Assembly: GCF_001298445.1 (NCBI RefSeq)
Contig: NZ_CP012036.1
Span: 1,801,263 to 1,865,262, forward strand
Length of the DNA: 64,000 nucleotides
From: Nostoc piscinale CENA21
GTDB lineage: Bacteria; Cyanobacteriota; Cyanobacteriia; Cyanobacteriales; Nostocaceae
Reading direction: 5' to 3'
The notes beneath the pieces were generated by a model. It worked only from the letters and a program-made list of their open reading frames with translations. It was not told the origin of the DNA and searched no databases. Position 1 is the stretch's first letter. Every line of letters starts with the position of its first letter. A program made the position numbers and the translations under genes. Positions 1 to 8,732 of this stretch are shown here, one piece after another.

Positions 1-244
1 AAAACGATGATAGTTTATTTACGATGTTAATTATAAGTGGATTCAAATGTTAACGTACCTCTAAAATTTAGCGTTAACTTTTGCGATTTTATTCTTCAAC
101 CTTATCTGAACAAAATTACCAAAAATTGTTAATTCTAAAAAATCGGTACATTAAAAGTTAAGTAAGAATGACATTTTTGCTACAATGTAAGAATTATTAA
201 GAATTTAATGTACTTTTTTCTTAAATTAGCAACTTAGAGAAAAT
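1..244. other. AT-rich upstream region, no gene seen
   Basis: I see no coding potential here on either strand. The stretch is very AT-rich. A TACAAT hexamer at 181-186 could be the -10 box of the gene starting at 245, but no convincing -35 box is visible. The left edge of the window cuts whatever lies further upstream. Confidence 0.4.
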
Positions 245-811
245 ATGAGTAATTTAGTATTAAGCGGCGAGATAGCCGAGTGGGAATTTTTGGATGAAAT
301 TGATACGCCTAAATCGTTCGAGGCATTTTGTACATACAGAGATTTAGGTGTAGGGCGATCACTAAAAAGAACGGCTGATATTCTTGGTAAAAGAATTGAG
401 CTAATTTCACGCTGGTCGAAAAATGGAAGATGGACGGAACGTATTAATGCTTACGACCGTGAAACAGAAAGAATTAAACGAGAAGTATCAGAGCGCGAGG
501 AAATAATAGCGCACAAAAATAAGCTAAGGAAATATCGAGAAACTATTGAAGATTTGGGATGGATGCAACTACAAGTTGCCGCCGATGCGGTCTATTTAGT
601 TTCTAAAGCTTTAGTTAAATATAAGAACGAGGATAAAGAACTGAAACCTCTTGAGGTTCGCGCACTCGCCGCCGCCGGCGTTAGTGCCTCAGAAATCGGA
701 GCCAAGTTATTGAATGACGGACTCGCTGTAACAGAGCTTTTAAATAGTATTGATAGTCTCTCGGAACCCGAACCCGGAGACTATATTGACATAACATCTA
801 CAAATGTATAA
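245..811 (+). CDS. Terminase small subunit-like helix-turn-helix protein
   Basis: 188 residues. Residues about 25-70 follow the pattern of the N-terminal helix-turn-helix of phage terminase small subunits: an aromatic pair (FCTYRDLG), a basic stretch (RSLKRTADILGK), then SRWSKNGRWTERINAYDRE. The middle is a charged helix rich in E, R and K; the tail is acidic. In phages this protein recognises packaging sites. The next gene is a tape-measure protein, which supports a phage origin, but no large terminase is in the window, so it could equally be a DNA-binding regulator of the element. Family assignment is by pattern only. Confidence 0.5.
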   Translation: MSNLVLSGEIAEWEFLDEIDTPKSFEAFCTYRDLGVGRSLKRTADILGKRIELISRWSKNGRWTERINAYDRETERIKREVSEREEIIAHKNKLRKYRETIEDLGWMQLQVAADAVYLVSKALVKYKNEDKELKPLEVRALAAAGVSASEIGAKLLNDGLAVTELLNSIDSLSEPEPGDYIDITSTNV

Positions 812-851
812 AATTAAACTCAATAAATATTAAATTTAAAACTCCTATCGC

Positions 852-885
852 TTTAGCCCCCGCTATTTCCTATGCAGGGGCTAAA
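852..885 (+). terminator. Hairpin between the HTH and tape-measure genes
   Basis: TTTAGCCCC (852-860) pairs perfectly with GGGGCTAAA (877-885) and the stem continues inward after one mismatch. It lies between 811 and 940. The following bases are AT-rich but not a clean T tract, so it may be a weak terminator or an RNA-stabilising or processing hairpin within one transcript. Confidence 0.45.
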
Positions 886-939
886 TTATTACTTAGAATA
901 AAACTATGTAATAAGTTAAAAATTATACTAACTTAAGCG

Positions 940-3900
940 ATGGAACTGCCAAAATTAATAGTAGAACTGGTTGGTGATTATTCCCGACTTCAAAACGATA
1001 TCAGAGAAGCTAGACGACAGGCACTAATCAACGTCCAACAGTTTGAAAAAGATTTAGTAATTAGCCCTCAACTGGTCATTAATCCCACTGAAATAAAACG
1101 GGCGGCGCAAACAACAGCCCAAGTCTTTCAAGAGGCTTTACGGTTAAACAAAATTGACATTACATCGTCAATTATCGTTAATCAAACCACTGTCCGAAAT
1201 ATTGGTAGACAAGTTAGTGCGGGGTTAGCAGTTGGAATTAACTCGAACACTAATCAAACCAAAAAAGCGGCTAGTGATTTGGCAGGATTAACTATTGATG
1301 AAACCAAACGAAGATTAAGAATTAAATCCCCTTCAAAAGTATTTGCTGAAATTGGACAGGATATTGTCAAAGGTCTTATTGAAGGTATTGGTATAGGTGG
1401 TGGACTATCAGTCACAGGCGCAATCTCTGGATTGGTTGGAGGTGCGATTAATACTGCTAGAAATTTAGTCAGTACTAGTTTATCTTTCACTGCCGACTCA
1501 ATTAATAAATTTAGCGATTTAAAATCTTTTGAATCTCAATTAAGATTAATCGAAGGTAGTTCTAATAGCTTAAAATTCATTCGAGAAGAGAGCGATCGCT
1601 TGTCACTTTCGCTTGATGCTGCACGAAAGGCTTATATAGGTTTAGCGGCTTCCGCAAAAGGGACAGAGCTAGAATCTGAAGTTAAGAGGATTTTTTCTGC
1701 TGTTAGCAGTGCGGCGCGAGTTTTTAACTTGTCAAACGACAATTACTTAGGTGCGCTTACTGCAATTCAGCAGATTATTTCAAAAAATAAAATAACGGCA
1801 GAAGAATTAAGAGGTCAGCTTGGTGAAAGGCTTTATGGGGCGATAAATATTACAGCACGTGCATTAGGAATTACTACTCAGCAATTAGATAAATTACTAG
1901 AAAGTGGACAACTATCTGCTAAGTTTTTAAGTCAATTCGCTACACAGTTAGAAAAAGAATTAGGTCAGGGGGTAGAACAAGCAAGCAATAACTCTACAGC
2001 ATCTTTGAATAGGCTGCAAAATCAAGTTGTAGAGCTACAAGAAAGTCTCGGTAAAGCAGTAGAACCCGGCGTAATTGCTGGCTTAGATTTCGCCCAAAAA
2101 ACATTAATAGAATTAAGCAAAGAAGGCTTATTTAACGATGTAAATAAAGGTGCTTTGGAATTTCGTGATTATTTAGCACAGAATCCAGAATTAGCAAAAC
2201 AAACAGCGCAGGCGATCGCATCTCTAGCCAAAGATGCAATTAAACTAGCTTCTGATGGCGCACGGTCTTTGTTGGACTACCTCAAACAAAACCCCAATGC
2301 TATCAAAGACGCTACAACTGCATTTGGTAACTTTGGCAAGGGCGTAGGCGATGCTGTAAAACTTGCTAGAGATTTACTAGGGGTCTTTGAAAATATTGGT
2401 AAAACTATTGATTCTTTCTACGACCGAATCAGTAAAACTCTTGGAGGAACATCTGAACAACAGAAACAATTTGAAAATTTCTTAAGGTATGGCCCGTTAT
2501 CATTCTTTTTTAAAGGTAATCAAGGACAAGCGCAGCAAGGTTTAGTAAGTGGACTTTTATCAGGATTATCAGCCACTACATCTAATACACCAAATACACC
2601 TAGTAATAGAGTTATTTCACCTGTTGATAGTAGGTTCCCTGTCACCTCCGAGTATGGATGGCGCTCGATTTTTGGACGCAGACAATTTCATAAAGGCATT
2701 GATTACGGCACGCCAATGGGGACGGACGTAAAAGCCCCTACATCTGGTGTTATCTCCAGAGTTTTTAATGATAACGGCGGAGGTTTAACAGTAACCTTAA
2801 AATCAATTACTGAGTCAGGGCAAAAAGTTGAACAGTCATTTTTGCATTTGAGTAGGACTTTGGTTAAAGAGGGCGATCGCATCTCCCAAGGTCAAGTAAT
2901 TGCTAAATCTGGCAATTCTGGCGCAAGAACAACAGGGGCGCATTTAGACTGGCGAATCAAAATTAATGGACAGCAGGTTAACCCTAGAGACTTCTTAAGA
3001 ATGAATATCTCTGTCCCTGCATCCTCATCTACACCACAAAAACAGCAGCAGAATCAGCAACCTTGGCAGAAAGCGGCTGCTAGTTGGTACGGTAAACCAG
3101 ATGGTTTCCACGGTAGACCTACAGCGTCAGGGGAAATCTTTAACGCCGATGCTATGACATTAGCTCACAAGACTTTACCTTTTGGTACTAAAGTAGAATT
3201 TCGTAATCCTGAAACCGGAACAACGGCGATCGGAACGGTAAACGACCGCGGCCCGTTCGTTAAAGGTAGAGAATTTGATTTAAGTGAAGGGTTAGCCCGT
3301 AAGCTAGGAACATTGAACTCAAACTTATCTAAGCCAAATATTGAATATAGAATAATTAACGGCGGACAGTCTCAACCTCAATCCAGTACCATCACACCAC
3401 AACAACAACCGCCAGAAATTAGGGCTATTCTGCAAGGTGCGGAAGAAAAAGCGCGAGTAGAGCGTAGGAATGCCCTGAGACAAACCCAAGACCAGATTCA
3501 ATCAGCTTTACGTGCAGCAAGGGAAGTTTCTCAAAATTCTTCTCTATTTCCTAGTGCTGATGAACGCAATACTCGCCAGTCACAGCAACGATTACAGCAG
3601 ATTTATGACCAGATTACCCAGTTACAACGCCAGAAAGAAGACGCGCAATCAAGAATTAAAATTAATCAAACTCAGATTAGTAGCGGTAGTTTATCACCTG
3701 ATGTTACCAGTGATTTAAACAATCAAATCAATCTGGATACGACGCTGATTCAAAAACTAGATGAATCATTGGCATCGTTGAGAGAATCATGGCGTAAAAC
3801 TTCTGAGGAGTACGCTAAATTCAATGAACGCGATCGCCAGTTCAGACAACAACAATCTGACTTGCGAGTATTCCAGTCTAGTAACGAAATTTTGGTAGAA

Positions 3901-5490
3901 AGAGTTGAGCAGTTGCGCGAACTATCAAAACTAAATCCTTACGCTAAAGAACTAGAATCACTGCCGCATTTAGAAAAAGAATTAGAACTAAATCAACAGC
4001 AAATAAAAGTTAATCAAGACTTATTAAATCTTGAAAATCAGCGTGATAGAAACGAAATTAACCAACAAGAATATTTAAACAGATTAAATGCAATCAAAAA
4101 TCTGAATGCTGAAGAACTAAAAACAATTGACATTCGCCATAAATTAGCTCGAACTAATGAATTTTTACGCCAAGGACAGCTAAAGCTTGACGAAACACTA
4201 AGACGTAACTCGGCAATGGTAGAGCGCCTTAGAACTGGTATAGATTTAAGAAACGTGGGCATTGGGACAGGCGATCACATCACCTTACAACGAGATGCAG
4301 ATTTGATTGAAAATAGAAGCAGCTACCTGCAACAGCGCCAACAGTTGCAAGAAAGAGCATTACTTGAAGAATTGCCAATTGACCAAATAAAAGCGGAGAG
4401 GTTGAGATTATTTTTACGGTTTAATGAACGAAATCAAATAATTAACGCTCAATCTCAGCGAAATATTGATGATATTAATTTCAATAGCTCGAATAGAGTT
4501 AATGAGTCATTACAGAATTTAATTAACGGTCGTGCTGATTATTTAGGGTTGTATGGTCTGGATACTAAAAAATTACAAAAACAATCTGCGACTATTTCTC
4601 AAAACTTAGATTTTAGGAACCAGATTAAAGATTTAGAAAAACTTAAAGATACTGGCGAAATTACAGCCGATGCCTTTGCTCAAGTTAAGTCTAATTTAGA
4701 AATTTTGAATAAGGTAAGGTTAGACACCATTAACGCTCAGTTTAATGATTTTATCGAAGTAATTAAGGGCGTTAAGTCTGACACCGAAGGTATTTTTAAG
4801 GATTTTATTCTAGGAACAAAAACACTTGACGAATCGCTAAATAGCATCTTCCAAAGTATCCTCAATAATTTGGCTAATCTTGCCGCTAAGATGCTATCAG
4901 ATCAGTTGTTTAGCTCATTTTTAGGACGCGGTAAAACGCCAGACTTTGCAGGAACTGACGGCGGATTTAATTTACTTGGGACTCTTGGTAGCTTGGCTGG
5001 GGGATTATTTGGTAGTAGTAACAGTGTTCCGTCCGTCGATGCTGGCGATATCGTAGACGCGGTTAGCGGTAGTTTCTTCTACGATTTCAAACCTTTTGCT
5101 AAGGGTGGTATGGTCGGCGAATTGGCCAGAGGTCTGCAATCTGAAAGAACATTAAGCGGCTATCGACCTAGACTCATCATTGCTAATGAGGGCGAAAGAG
5201 TTTTAAATCCAGAAGAAACTAAACTTTGGAATAGTTTACAGCAGTCGGGTAAACTGCCAAATTTTAGTAGCGGCGGTATGATTAACGATCGCATTGGCAC
5301 AATTGCCAACCTTGGTCAAAATGGAGATACTTTCAATGTTTCTTCGGTTGTGCAAGTTCCCGGCACAAGCACCAATGGCTACGACCTACCGCGCCTTGAA
5401 AAAGTAATTGAGGCGAAGATCCAGCAAGTAATTAAAGATGAGCGCCGCCCCGGCGGAAGTATCAATCGCGGCGGACTGTATAATCGGTGA
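940..5490 (+). CDS. Phage tail tape-measure protein with M23 peptidase and RlpA-like domains
   Basis: 1516 residues. Residues about 185-345 match a tape-measure core (tail-length determination), with the typical KITAEELRGQLGERL stretch. Residues about 560-690 form an M23 endopeptidase domain: HKGID (His584, Asp588), then HLSR, then HLDW near 668, where the usual HxH pair has Asp in second place. Residues about 712-805 are an RlpA-like double-psi barrel (ASWYG, TASGE, NDRGPF). Residues about 825-1340 are long Gln/Arg/Glu-rich coiled coil. The C-terminus has GGM-containing segments and ANEGERVLNPEET, as in other tape measures. Wall-cutting domains here fit a tail that opens peptidoglycan during DNA entry. 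No tail tube, sheath or baseplate gene is seen nearby. HIP1 sites occur inside the gene. Confidence 0.85.
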   Translation: MELPKLIVELVGDYSRLQNDIREARRQALINVQQFEKDLVISPQLVINPTEIKRAAQTTAQVFQEALRLNKIDITSSIIVNQTTVRNIGRQVSAGLAVGINSNTNQTKKAASDLAGLTIDETKRRLRIKSPSKVFAEIGQDIVKGLIEGIGIGGGLSVTGAISGLVGGAINTARNLVSTSLSFTADSINKFSDLKSFESQLRLIEGSSNSLKFIREESDRLSLSLDAARKAYIGLAASAKGTELESEVKRIFSAVSSAARVFNLSNDNYLGALTAIQQIISKNKITAEELRGQLGERLYGAINITARALGITTQQLDKLLESGQLSAKFLSQFATQLEKELGQGVEQASNNSTASLNRLQNQVVELQESLGKAVEPGVIAGLDFAQKTLIELSKEGLFNDVNKGALEFRDYLAQNPELAKQTAQAIASLAKDAIKLASDGARSLLDYLKQNPNAIKDATTAFGNFGKGVGDAVKLARDLLGVFENIGKTIDSFYDRISKTLGGTSEQQKQFENFLRYGPLSFFFKGNQGQAQQGLVSGLLSGLSATTSNTPNTPSNRVISPVDSRFPVTSEYGWRSIFGRRQFHKGIDYGTPMGTDVKAPTSGVISRVFNDNGGGLTVTLKSITESGQKVEQSFLHLSRTLVKEGDRISQGQVIAKSGNSGARTTGAHLDWRIKINGQQVNPRDFLRMNISVPASSSTPQKQQQNQQPWQKAAASWYGKPDGFHGRPTASGEIFNADAMTLAHKTLPFGTKVEFRNPETGTTAIGTVNDRGPFVKGREFDLSEGLARKLGTLNSNLSKPNIEYRIINGGQSQPQSSTITPQQQPPEIRAILQGAEEKARVERRNALRQTQDQIQSALRAAREVSQNSSLFPSADERNTRQSQQRLQQIYDQITQLQRQKEDAQSRIKINQTQISSGSLSPDVTSDLNNQINLDTTLIQKLDESLASLRESWRKTSEEYAKFNERDRQFRQQQSDLRVFQSSNEILVERVEQLRELSKLNPYAKELESLPHLEKELELNQQQIKVNQDLLNLENQRDRNEINQQEYLNRLNAIKNLNAEELKTIDIRHKLARTNEFLRQGQLKLDETLRRNSAMVERLRTGIDLRNVGIGTGDHITLQRDADLIENRSSYLQQRQQLQERALLEELPIDQIKAERLRLFLRFNERNQIINAQSQRNIDDINFNSSNRVNESLQNLINGRADYLGLYGLDTKKLQKQSATISQNLDFRNQIKDLEKLKDTGEITADAFAQVKSNLEILNKVRLDTINAQFNDFIEVIKGVKSDTEGIFKDFILGTKTLDESLNSIFQSILNNLANLAAKMLSDQLFSSFLGRGKTPDFAGTDGGFNLLGTLGSLAGGLFGSSNSVPSVDAGDIVDAVSGSFFYDFKPFAKGGMVGELARGLQSERTLSGYRPRLIIANEGERVLNPEETKLWNSLQQSGKLPNFSSGGMINDRIGTIANLGQNGDTFNVSSVVQVPGTSTNGYDLPRLEKVIEAKIQQVIKDERRPGGSINRGGLYNR

Positions 5491-5491
5491 A
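5452..5491 (+). repeat. 40-bp imperfect direct repeat, copy 1 (end of tape-measure gene)
   Basis: This stretch encodes the last residues of the tape-measure protein, GGSINRGGLYNR and the stop. It recurs at 6013-6052 with 36 of 40 bases identical. Two of the four differences would be synonymous, so the second copy was probably once coding. Confidence 0.8.
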
Positions 5492-5492
5492 C

Positions 5493-5861
5493 TTAACGAA
5501 ATCTAGTCCATCCCTTAAACTCTGGACAAAATATTGTTACTCCAGTTGCGGATGTAACTGATAAATATTCCAGCATAGCGTTGCCGGATGGCGAATCTAT
5601 TTGAGGGTCAAACTCTGAAACTACTCTCAAAAATGTATTTATGATTTCTTCCTTTGATGCACCGCTACGAAATCGCCGACAAACAAATTTACCATCAATT
5701 ATTTTGCGATCGTTGGTAATACCTATAAGGAAATTACCAGACTGTTTTAATTGATAATCAACCAATTTCAAATATAGCGATTCTGGCGAAATGGGTTGAG
5801 CGATAACAGGGTAAGGAGTGAGTAAACCTAAAGTAAAAATAAAAGCAGTTAGTTTACGCAT
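5493..5861 (-). CDS. Small secreted DUF732-like protein
   Basis: 122 residues starting with a clear signal peptide (MRKLTAFIFTLGLLTPYPVIAQ). The mature part resembles the DUF732 pattern known mainly from actinobacteria: FLIGI near the start, a first Cys in KFVCRRFRSG with SKEEI after it, then a C-terminal helix ending in TIFCPEF. The two Cys (in VCRR and FCPE) probably form a disulfide. It is convergent with the tape-measure gene, with only 2 bases between them, and lies between the two copies of the 40-bp repeat. Function is unknown; the family link is weak and based on pattern. Confidence 0.6.
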   Translation of the reverse strand: MRKLTAFIFTLGLLTPYPVIAQPISPESLYLKLVDYQLKQSGNFLIGITNDRKIIDGKFVCRRFRSGASKEEIINTFLRVVSEFDPQIDSPSGNAMLEYLSVTSATGVTIFCPEFKGWTRFR

Positions 5862-6012
5862 TTTATAAATGAAACTGTAATTTTTTATATTTAATGACGA
5901 AAAGTTTTAGTAAACAAATTATGCCATCGACATTTAAGCAAAAATACTCACACACCTTATACTTTTAAATTCCTTCATGAAAAAAAAACGCTATATCTTT
6001 ACAACCTAGTCA

Positions 6013-6052
6013 GGCAGAAGCATTAATCGCGGCAGACTGTATAATCGGTGAA
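6013..6052 (+). repeat. 40-bp imperfect direct repeat, copy 2
   Basis: 36 of 40 bases match 5452-5491. In the matching frame it reads GRSINRGRLYNR and a stop, against GGSINRGGLYNR and a stop in the tape-measure gene. The frame is closed upstream by a TAG, so this is a relic of a related tape-measure gene end or a recombination footprint, not a gene. Confidence 0.75.
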
Positions 6053-6148
6053 ACTGGTGTAAGATAGTATAATGTAATTTTTTATACTAATGATTTAGTT
6101 ACCCTAATTCTAAGTTTTTGCCAGTTCCCATCATTAGCTTTAGTTTGC

Positions 6149-6180
6149 TTACCTCCGTTTTAGCGGAGGTAATTTTTTTT
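6149..6180 (+). terminator. Rho-independent terminator
   Basis: TTACCTCCG (6149-6157) and CGGAGGTAA (6164-6172) form a perfect 9-bp stem with a 6-base loop, followed by eight T from 6173. It points rightwards. It may once have closed the tail-gene transcript to which the 6013-6052 relic belonged. Confidence 0.85.
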
Positions 6181-6560
6181 ATCAACTCGTAACGAGTATG
6201 AATAAGAAGTATTTTCTTAACTTAAGTAAGAAAAAAGTAAGAAACAGTAAAGCTAGTCTGATTAAAAGCCTTATATAGCAAGTATTTCAAGAGCCATTGC
6301 TGCTCAACTGTCTTGCGCGGTCGAGGCTTATCTTACTCTTTTATAGATAAAAATATATGATTGTACTATTTTTGCTAGATTAAAATCTATAAAAACATAA
6401 AGTATAAAAGTATTCTTTTATACATGAAACTACAGTTGAAATTTTAGTACCAAAAAAGGTACAACATAAATAACATCAAATAAATCTGATTGTACTTCGC
6501 TCTGTAAAATCGCAAACTTTAGATTTACAGTTTCGTGTATTATCAGAAAATTTGATATAA

Positions 6561-6923
6561 ATGACTGAAGAACAGAGCCAAAAGCGCGTTCCTGCGCGAT
6601 TCTATAAAAATGAAAATGGTGCGGAACCTGCGCGTGATTGGTTAAAGGAGCTAAACAAAGAAGATCGAACAATAATCGGCGCTGATATAAAAACAGTTGA
6701 GTTTGGATGGCCAATTGGGATGCCAACTTGCCGTCCAATGAAAGACGGTTTATTTGAAGTGCGAACTAATTTATCCAATGGAAGAATTGCCCGTGTTTTA
6801 TTTTGTTTTTTTAAGGGAGAAATGATACTCCTACATGGGTTCATCAAAAAGGCTCAAAAAACGCCACCACAAGAATTAACCCTAGCATTAAAACGTAAAC
6901 GTATTTTGGAGGCACAAGGATGA
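6561..6923 (+). CDS. higB: HigB/RelE-type toxin (Gp49-like family)
   Basis: 120 residues matching the phage-derived Gp49/HigB-like branch of RelE toxins: RFYKNENGAEPARDWL at the N-terminus, GMPTCRPMKDGLFEVRTNLSNGRIARVLF in the middle, and LHGFIKKAQKTPPQELTLALKRK at the end. These conserved basic residues belong to the mRNA-cutting site in the family. The gene overlaps the next one by 4 bases (ATGA), so the two are translationally coupled, toxin first, as in higBA operons. Such pairs stabilise mobile elements. Confidence 0.85.
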   Translation: MTEEQSQKRVPARFYKNENGAEPARDWLKELNKEDRTIIGADIKTVEFGWPIGMPTCRPMKDGLFEVRTNLSNGRIARVLFCFFKGEMILLHGFIKKAQKTPPQELTLALKRKRILEAQG

Positions 6924-7213
6924 ATAAGAATCCTCATATTGGTTCATCTCTTGATGACCTTTTTGAAGAAGAAGGGATACTTGAAGAAATTAACCTAATT
7001 GCCACAAAGCGTGTTATTGCATGGCGAATTAGCGAAGCAATGAACGAAAAAAATTTAAACAAGACTGCAATGGCAAAAAAGATGGGAACAAGCAGATCAT
7101 CTCTTAGTCGCTTGCTAGATCCAAATAACACATCCGTTAGTTTGGATACTATAGAACGCGCTGCTAAAGTAGTTGGTAAACGGGTAAAGTTTGAGTTAGT
7201 TGATATAGTGTAA
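6920..7213 (+). CDS. higA: HigA-type antitoxin, Cro/C1 helix-turn-helix
   Basis: 97 residues. Residues about 40-90 are an XRE-type helix-turn-helix: NLNKTAMAKKMGTSRSSLSRLLDPNNTSVSLDTIERAAKVVGKRV. The acidic N-terminus (SLDDLFEEEGILEE) is a likely toxin-binding segment. It overlaps the toxin gene by 4 bases and follows it, the order found in HigBA. It should neutralise the toxin and repress its own operon. Confidence 0.85.
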   Translation: MNKNPHIGSSLDDLFEEEGILEEINLIATKRVIAWRISEAMNEKNLNKTAMAKKMGTSRSSLSRLLDPNNTSVSLDTIERAAKVVGKRVKFELVDIV

Positions 7214-7265
7214 TTCCAAATCAGAATTTTACTAACTACACGCAAAAAAAAAAGGATTGTAAATG

Positions 7266-7298
7266 CGACTAATTCTCTCATTGAGATTAGTCGATTTT
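7266..7298 (+). terminator. Terminator after higBA
   Basis: CGACTAAT (7266-7273) pairs with ATTAGTCG (7286-7293), with partial pairing inside, followed by ATTTTG. It lies 50 bases after the antitoxin stop codon and is the likely end of the operon transcript. Confidence 0.55.
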
Positions 7299-7447
7299 GT
7301 ATTTGTCCTTTTACAAGAAGCCGTCATAAATTAGATGAAATGTTTTTGTATGAATCCTAGTAGAAAATGTCTTATTCGATGCAAAACCAACTTATAATTG
7401 ACACCAAGTGCTTATAATGCTATTTATAACACCAGACTGGATTCCTT

Positions 7448-7732
7448 ATGAAGTCTTTTCCTTACTACTATTCAGAATTTGTCTGCAATTCCAATGTACC
7501 TTTTGAAAATATAGTCAGTTGGAATTGTAATCATAGGGGTGATATTGCAACAGCCAAAATATTAGAAGTAGGGGATATACTTCTCATCCCTGGCGATACA
7601 AAACAACTTCGGGTAGTAAAAGTTATTCATTATGCTCAAGTTTTAAATAACACTCCCTTAAGTGATGAAGACCAAATAATAGGAGAAGTCTTTGTAGAGT
7701 TTATTTATAGCGATTCCGAGGCAAATGCTTAA
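7448..7732 (+). CDS. Hypothetical protein
   Basis: 94 residues, no family recognised. It has a compact Cys/Trp/His-containing part (SWNCNHRGD) followed by a beta-rich segment (VGDILLIPGDTKQLRVVKVIHYAQVL) that resembles a small beta-barrel such as a translation-factor or SH3-like fold. No signal peptide or membrane segment. It stands alone downstream of higBA. Confidence 0.5.
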   Translation: MKSFPYYYSEFVCNSNVPFENIVSWNCNHRGDIATAKILEVGDILLIPGDTKQLRVVKVIHYAQVLNNTPLSDEDQIIGEVFVEFIYSDSEANA

Positions 7733-7739
7733 TTACCTA

Positions 7740-7925
7740 CTAATTACAACGGCTTGTAAATTCTCTAGGGTAGCGATCAATATCTACTCTAGTTACAACT
7801 TTGTTGTTTTCTCTTTCGATTAATTCTTGAGACACACGATTGTAGCAATCGCTCCTGCTAGAATCGCTAACTTCATAACTATATGACAGGGAGGGGTCGA
7901 GAAAAGCCGGGGGTGTCTGACAGAC
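7740..7925 (-). pseudogene. Fragment of a small secreted-type protein
   Basis: An open frame without a usable ATG. It reads through SYSYEVSDSSRSDCYNRV, then SQELIERENNKVVTRVDIDR and YPREFTSRCN before TAG. Composition and the two Cys look like the mature part of a small secreted protein, but upstream the frame is closed by TAG at 7926-7928. Another frame starts at an ATG and begins MKLAILAGAIATIVCL, like a signal peptide, so a frameshift may separate signal and body. Weakly supported. Confidence 0.3.
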
Positions 7926-7930
7926 CTACG

Positions 7931-8057
7931 GGGGTACTCTAGACCCATTCCCATGCTCAAAAATAATTCAAAAACAAAGCCCTCTCTTCTTACAGAAACA
8001 GATGGGAAGAGAGGGCTATTTAGTAATACTATTCTAGCATATTTAAGGGAGTACCCC
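7931..8057. terminator. Nested hairpins, two-way terminator
   Basis: AGCCCTCTCTTC (7978-7989) pairs perfectly with GAAGAGAGGGCT (8006-8017), a 12-bp stem. On the minus strand it is followed by GTTTTTG. An outer pair, GGGGTACTC (7931-7939) and GAGTACCCC (8049-8057), encloses it, so the region can fold as one larger cruciform-like structure. The inner stem probably ends leftward transcripts, including that of the gene at 8133-8585. Confidence 0.6.
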
Positions 8058-8132
8058 AGAGAAGGGGGAGGGTGTATTTTAAAGCCCTCTAAAAATTTTG
8101 AAAAAAATAAAAATTTAGTCCAAAACTAATTG

Positions 8133-8585
8133 TTAAGAAATGTTAAAATCATTACGAATATAGCGATGTCTATTCTCGTTGTGAAATTCTTCTGGTATAT
8201 GGTCGGGGTATTGTCTCCGGTAGTCAAAACCTTGCAAATATAGTCTTTGGCTATCTTCTGAAATTTCAATCTCTGGACATTCATCAATAAAAAGTGAAGT
8301 GCCAAAGGTTTCTTTATCTCTACGTTCCGAACGCCCAATTTTAGTAACTAAATCTTCCATGCGTTCTCGTGTTGCTGCCCCTGTTGACGGGTCATCGGGG
8401 CATTTTTTCACAGAGTAATTAAGGCTTGAGTAAGGAATGTATGGGTGTTGATAACTTTCTTCTTCTACTTCTTTTTGATATTCTTCCAAACACTCAAGCC
8501 AAAAATTAAGTTCCTTAATATCTCTTGGGGTCTTAATAGGGTAACTTACTCTTAATCTATTAATGTCTTGCTCAGTTAAGGACAT
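8133..8585 (-). CDS. Hypothetical acidic protein
   Basis: 150 residues, no known family recognised. The N-terminus is helical and acidic (DIKELNFWLECLEEYQKEVEEE); the rest is rich in charged and aromatic residues (YLQGFDYRRQYPDHIPEEFH). No signal peptide or membrane segment. The start is supported by an AGAAAAA-type purine stretch. It is one of a set of small minus-strand genes of the mobile region. Confidence 0.5.
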   Translation of the reverse strand: MSLTEQDINRLRVSYPIKTPRDIKELNFWLECLEEYQKEVEEESYQHPYIPYSSLNYSVKKCPDDPSTGAATRERMEDLVTKIGRSERRDKETFGTSLFIDECPEIEISEDSQRLYLQGFDYRRQYPDHIPEEFHNENRHRYIRNDFNIS

Positions 8586-8732
8586 ATTTTTTCTCCATCA
8601 TTAAAATTTAGCTGTTATTTATATTTTAATAGAAATTAATCTCTTATGTTTTAAAAGGGAAATTAACTACTGTTATTTATTGGTTTAAAACTTCTTTTTA
8701 GGCAGTTTTACGACATACCCAGGTCAGAAAAA

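Larger units (their letters stand above)
5862..6560. other. Long intergenic region with repeat copy and terminator
   Basis: About 700 bases without a credible gene. It holds the second copy of the 40-bp repeat (6013-6052) and a strong rho-independent terminator (6149-6180). The rest is AT-rich and probably includes the promoter of the toxin-antitoxin pair, but I cannot pick it out. Confidence 0.5.
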
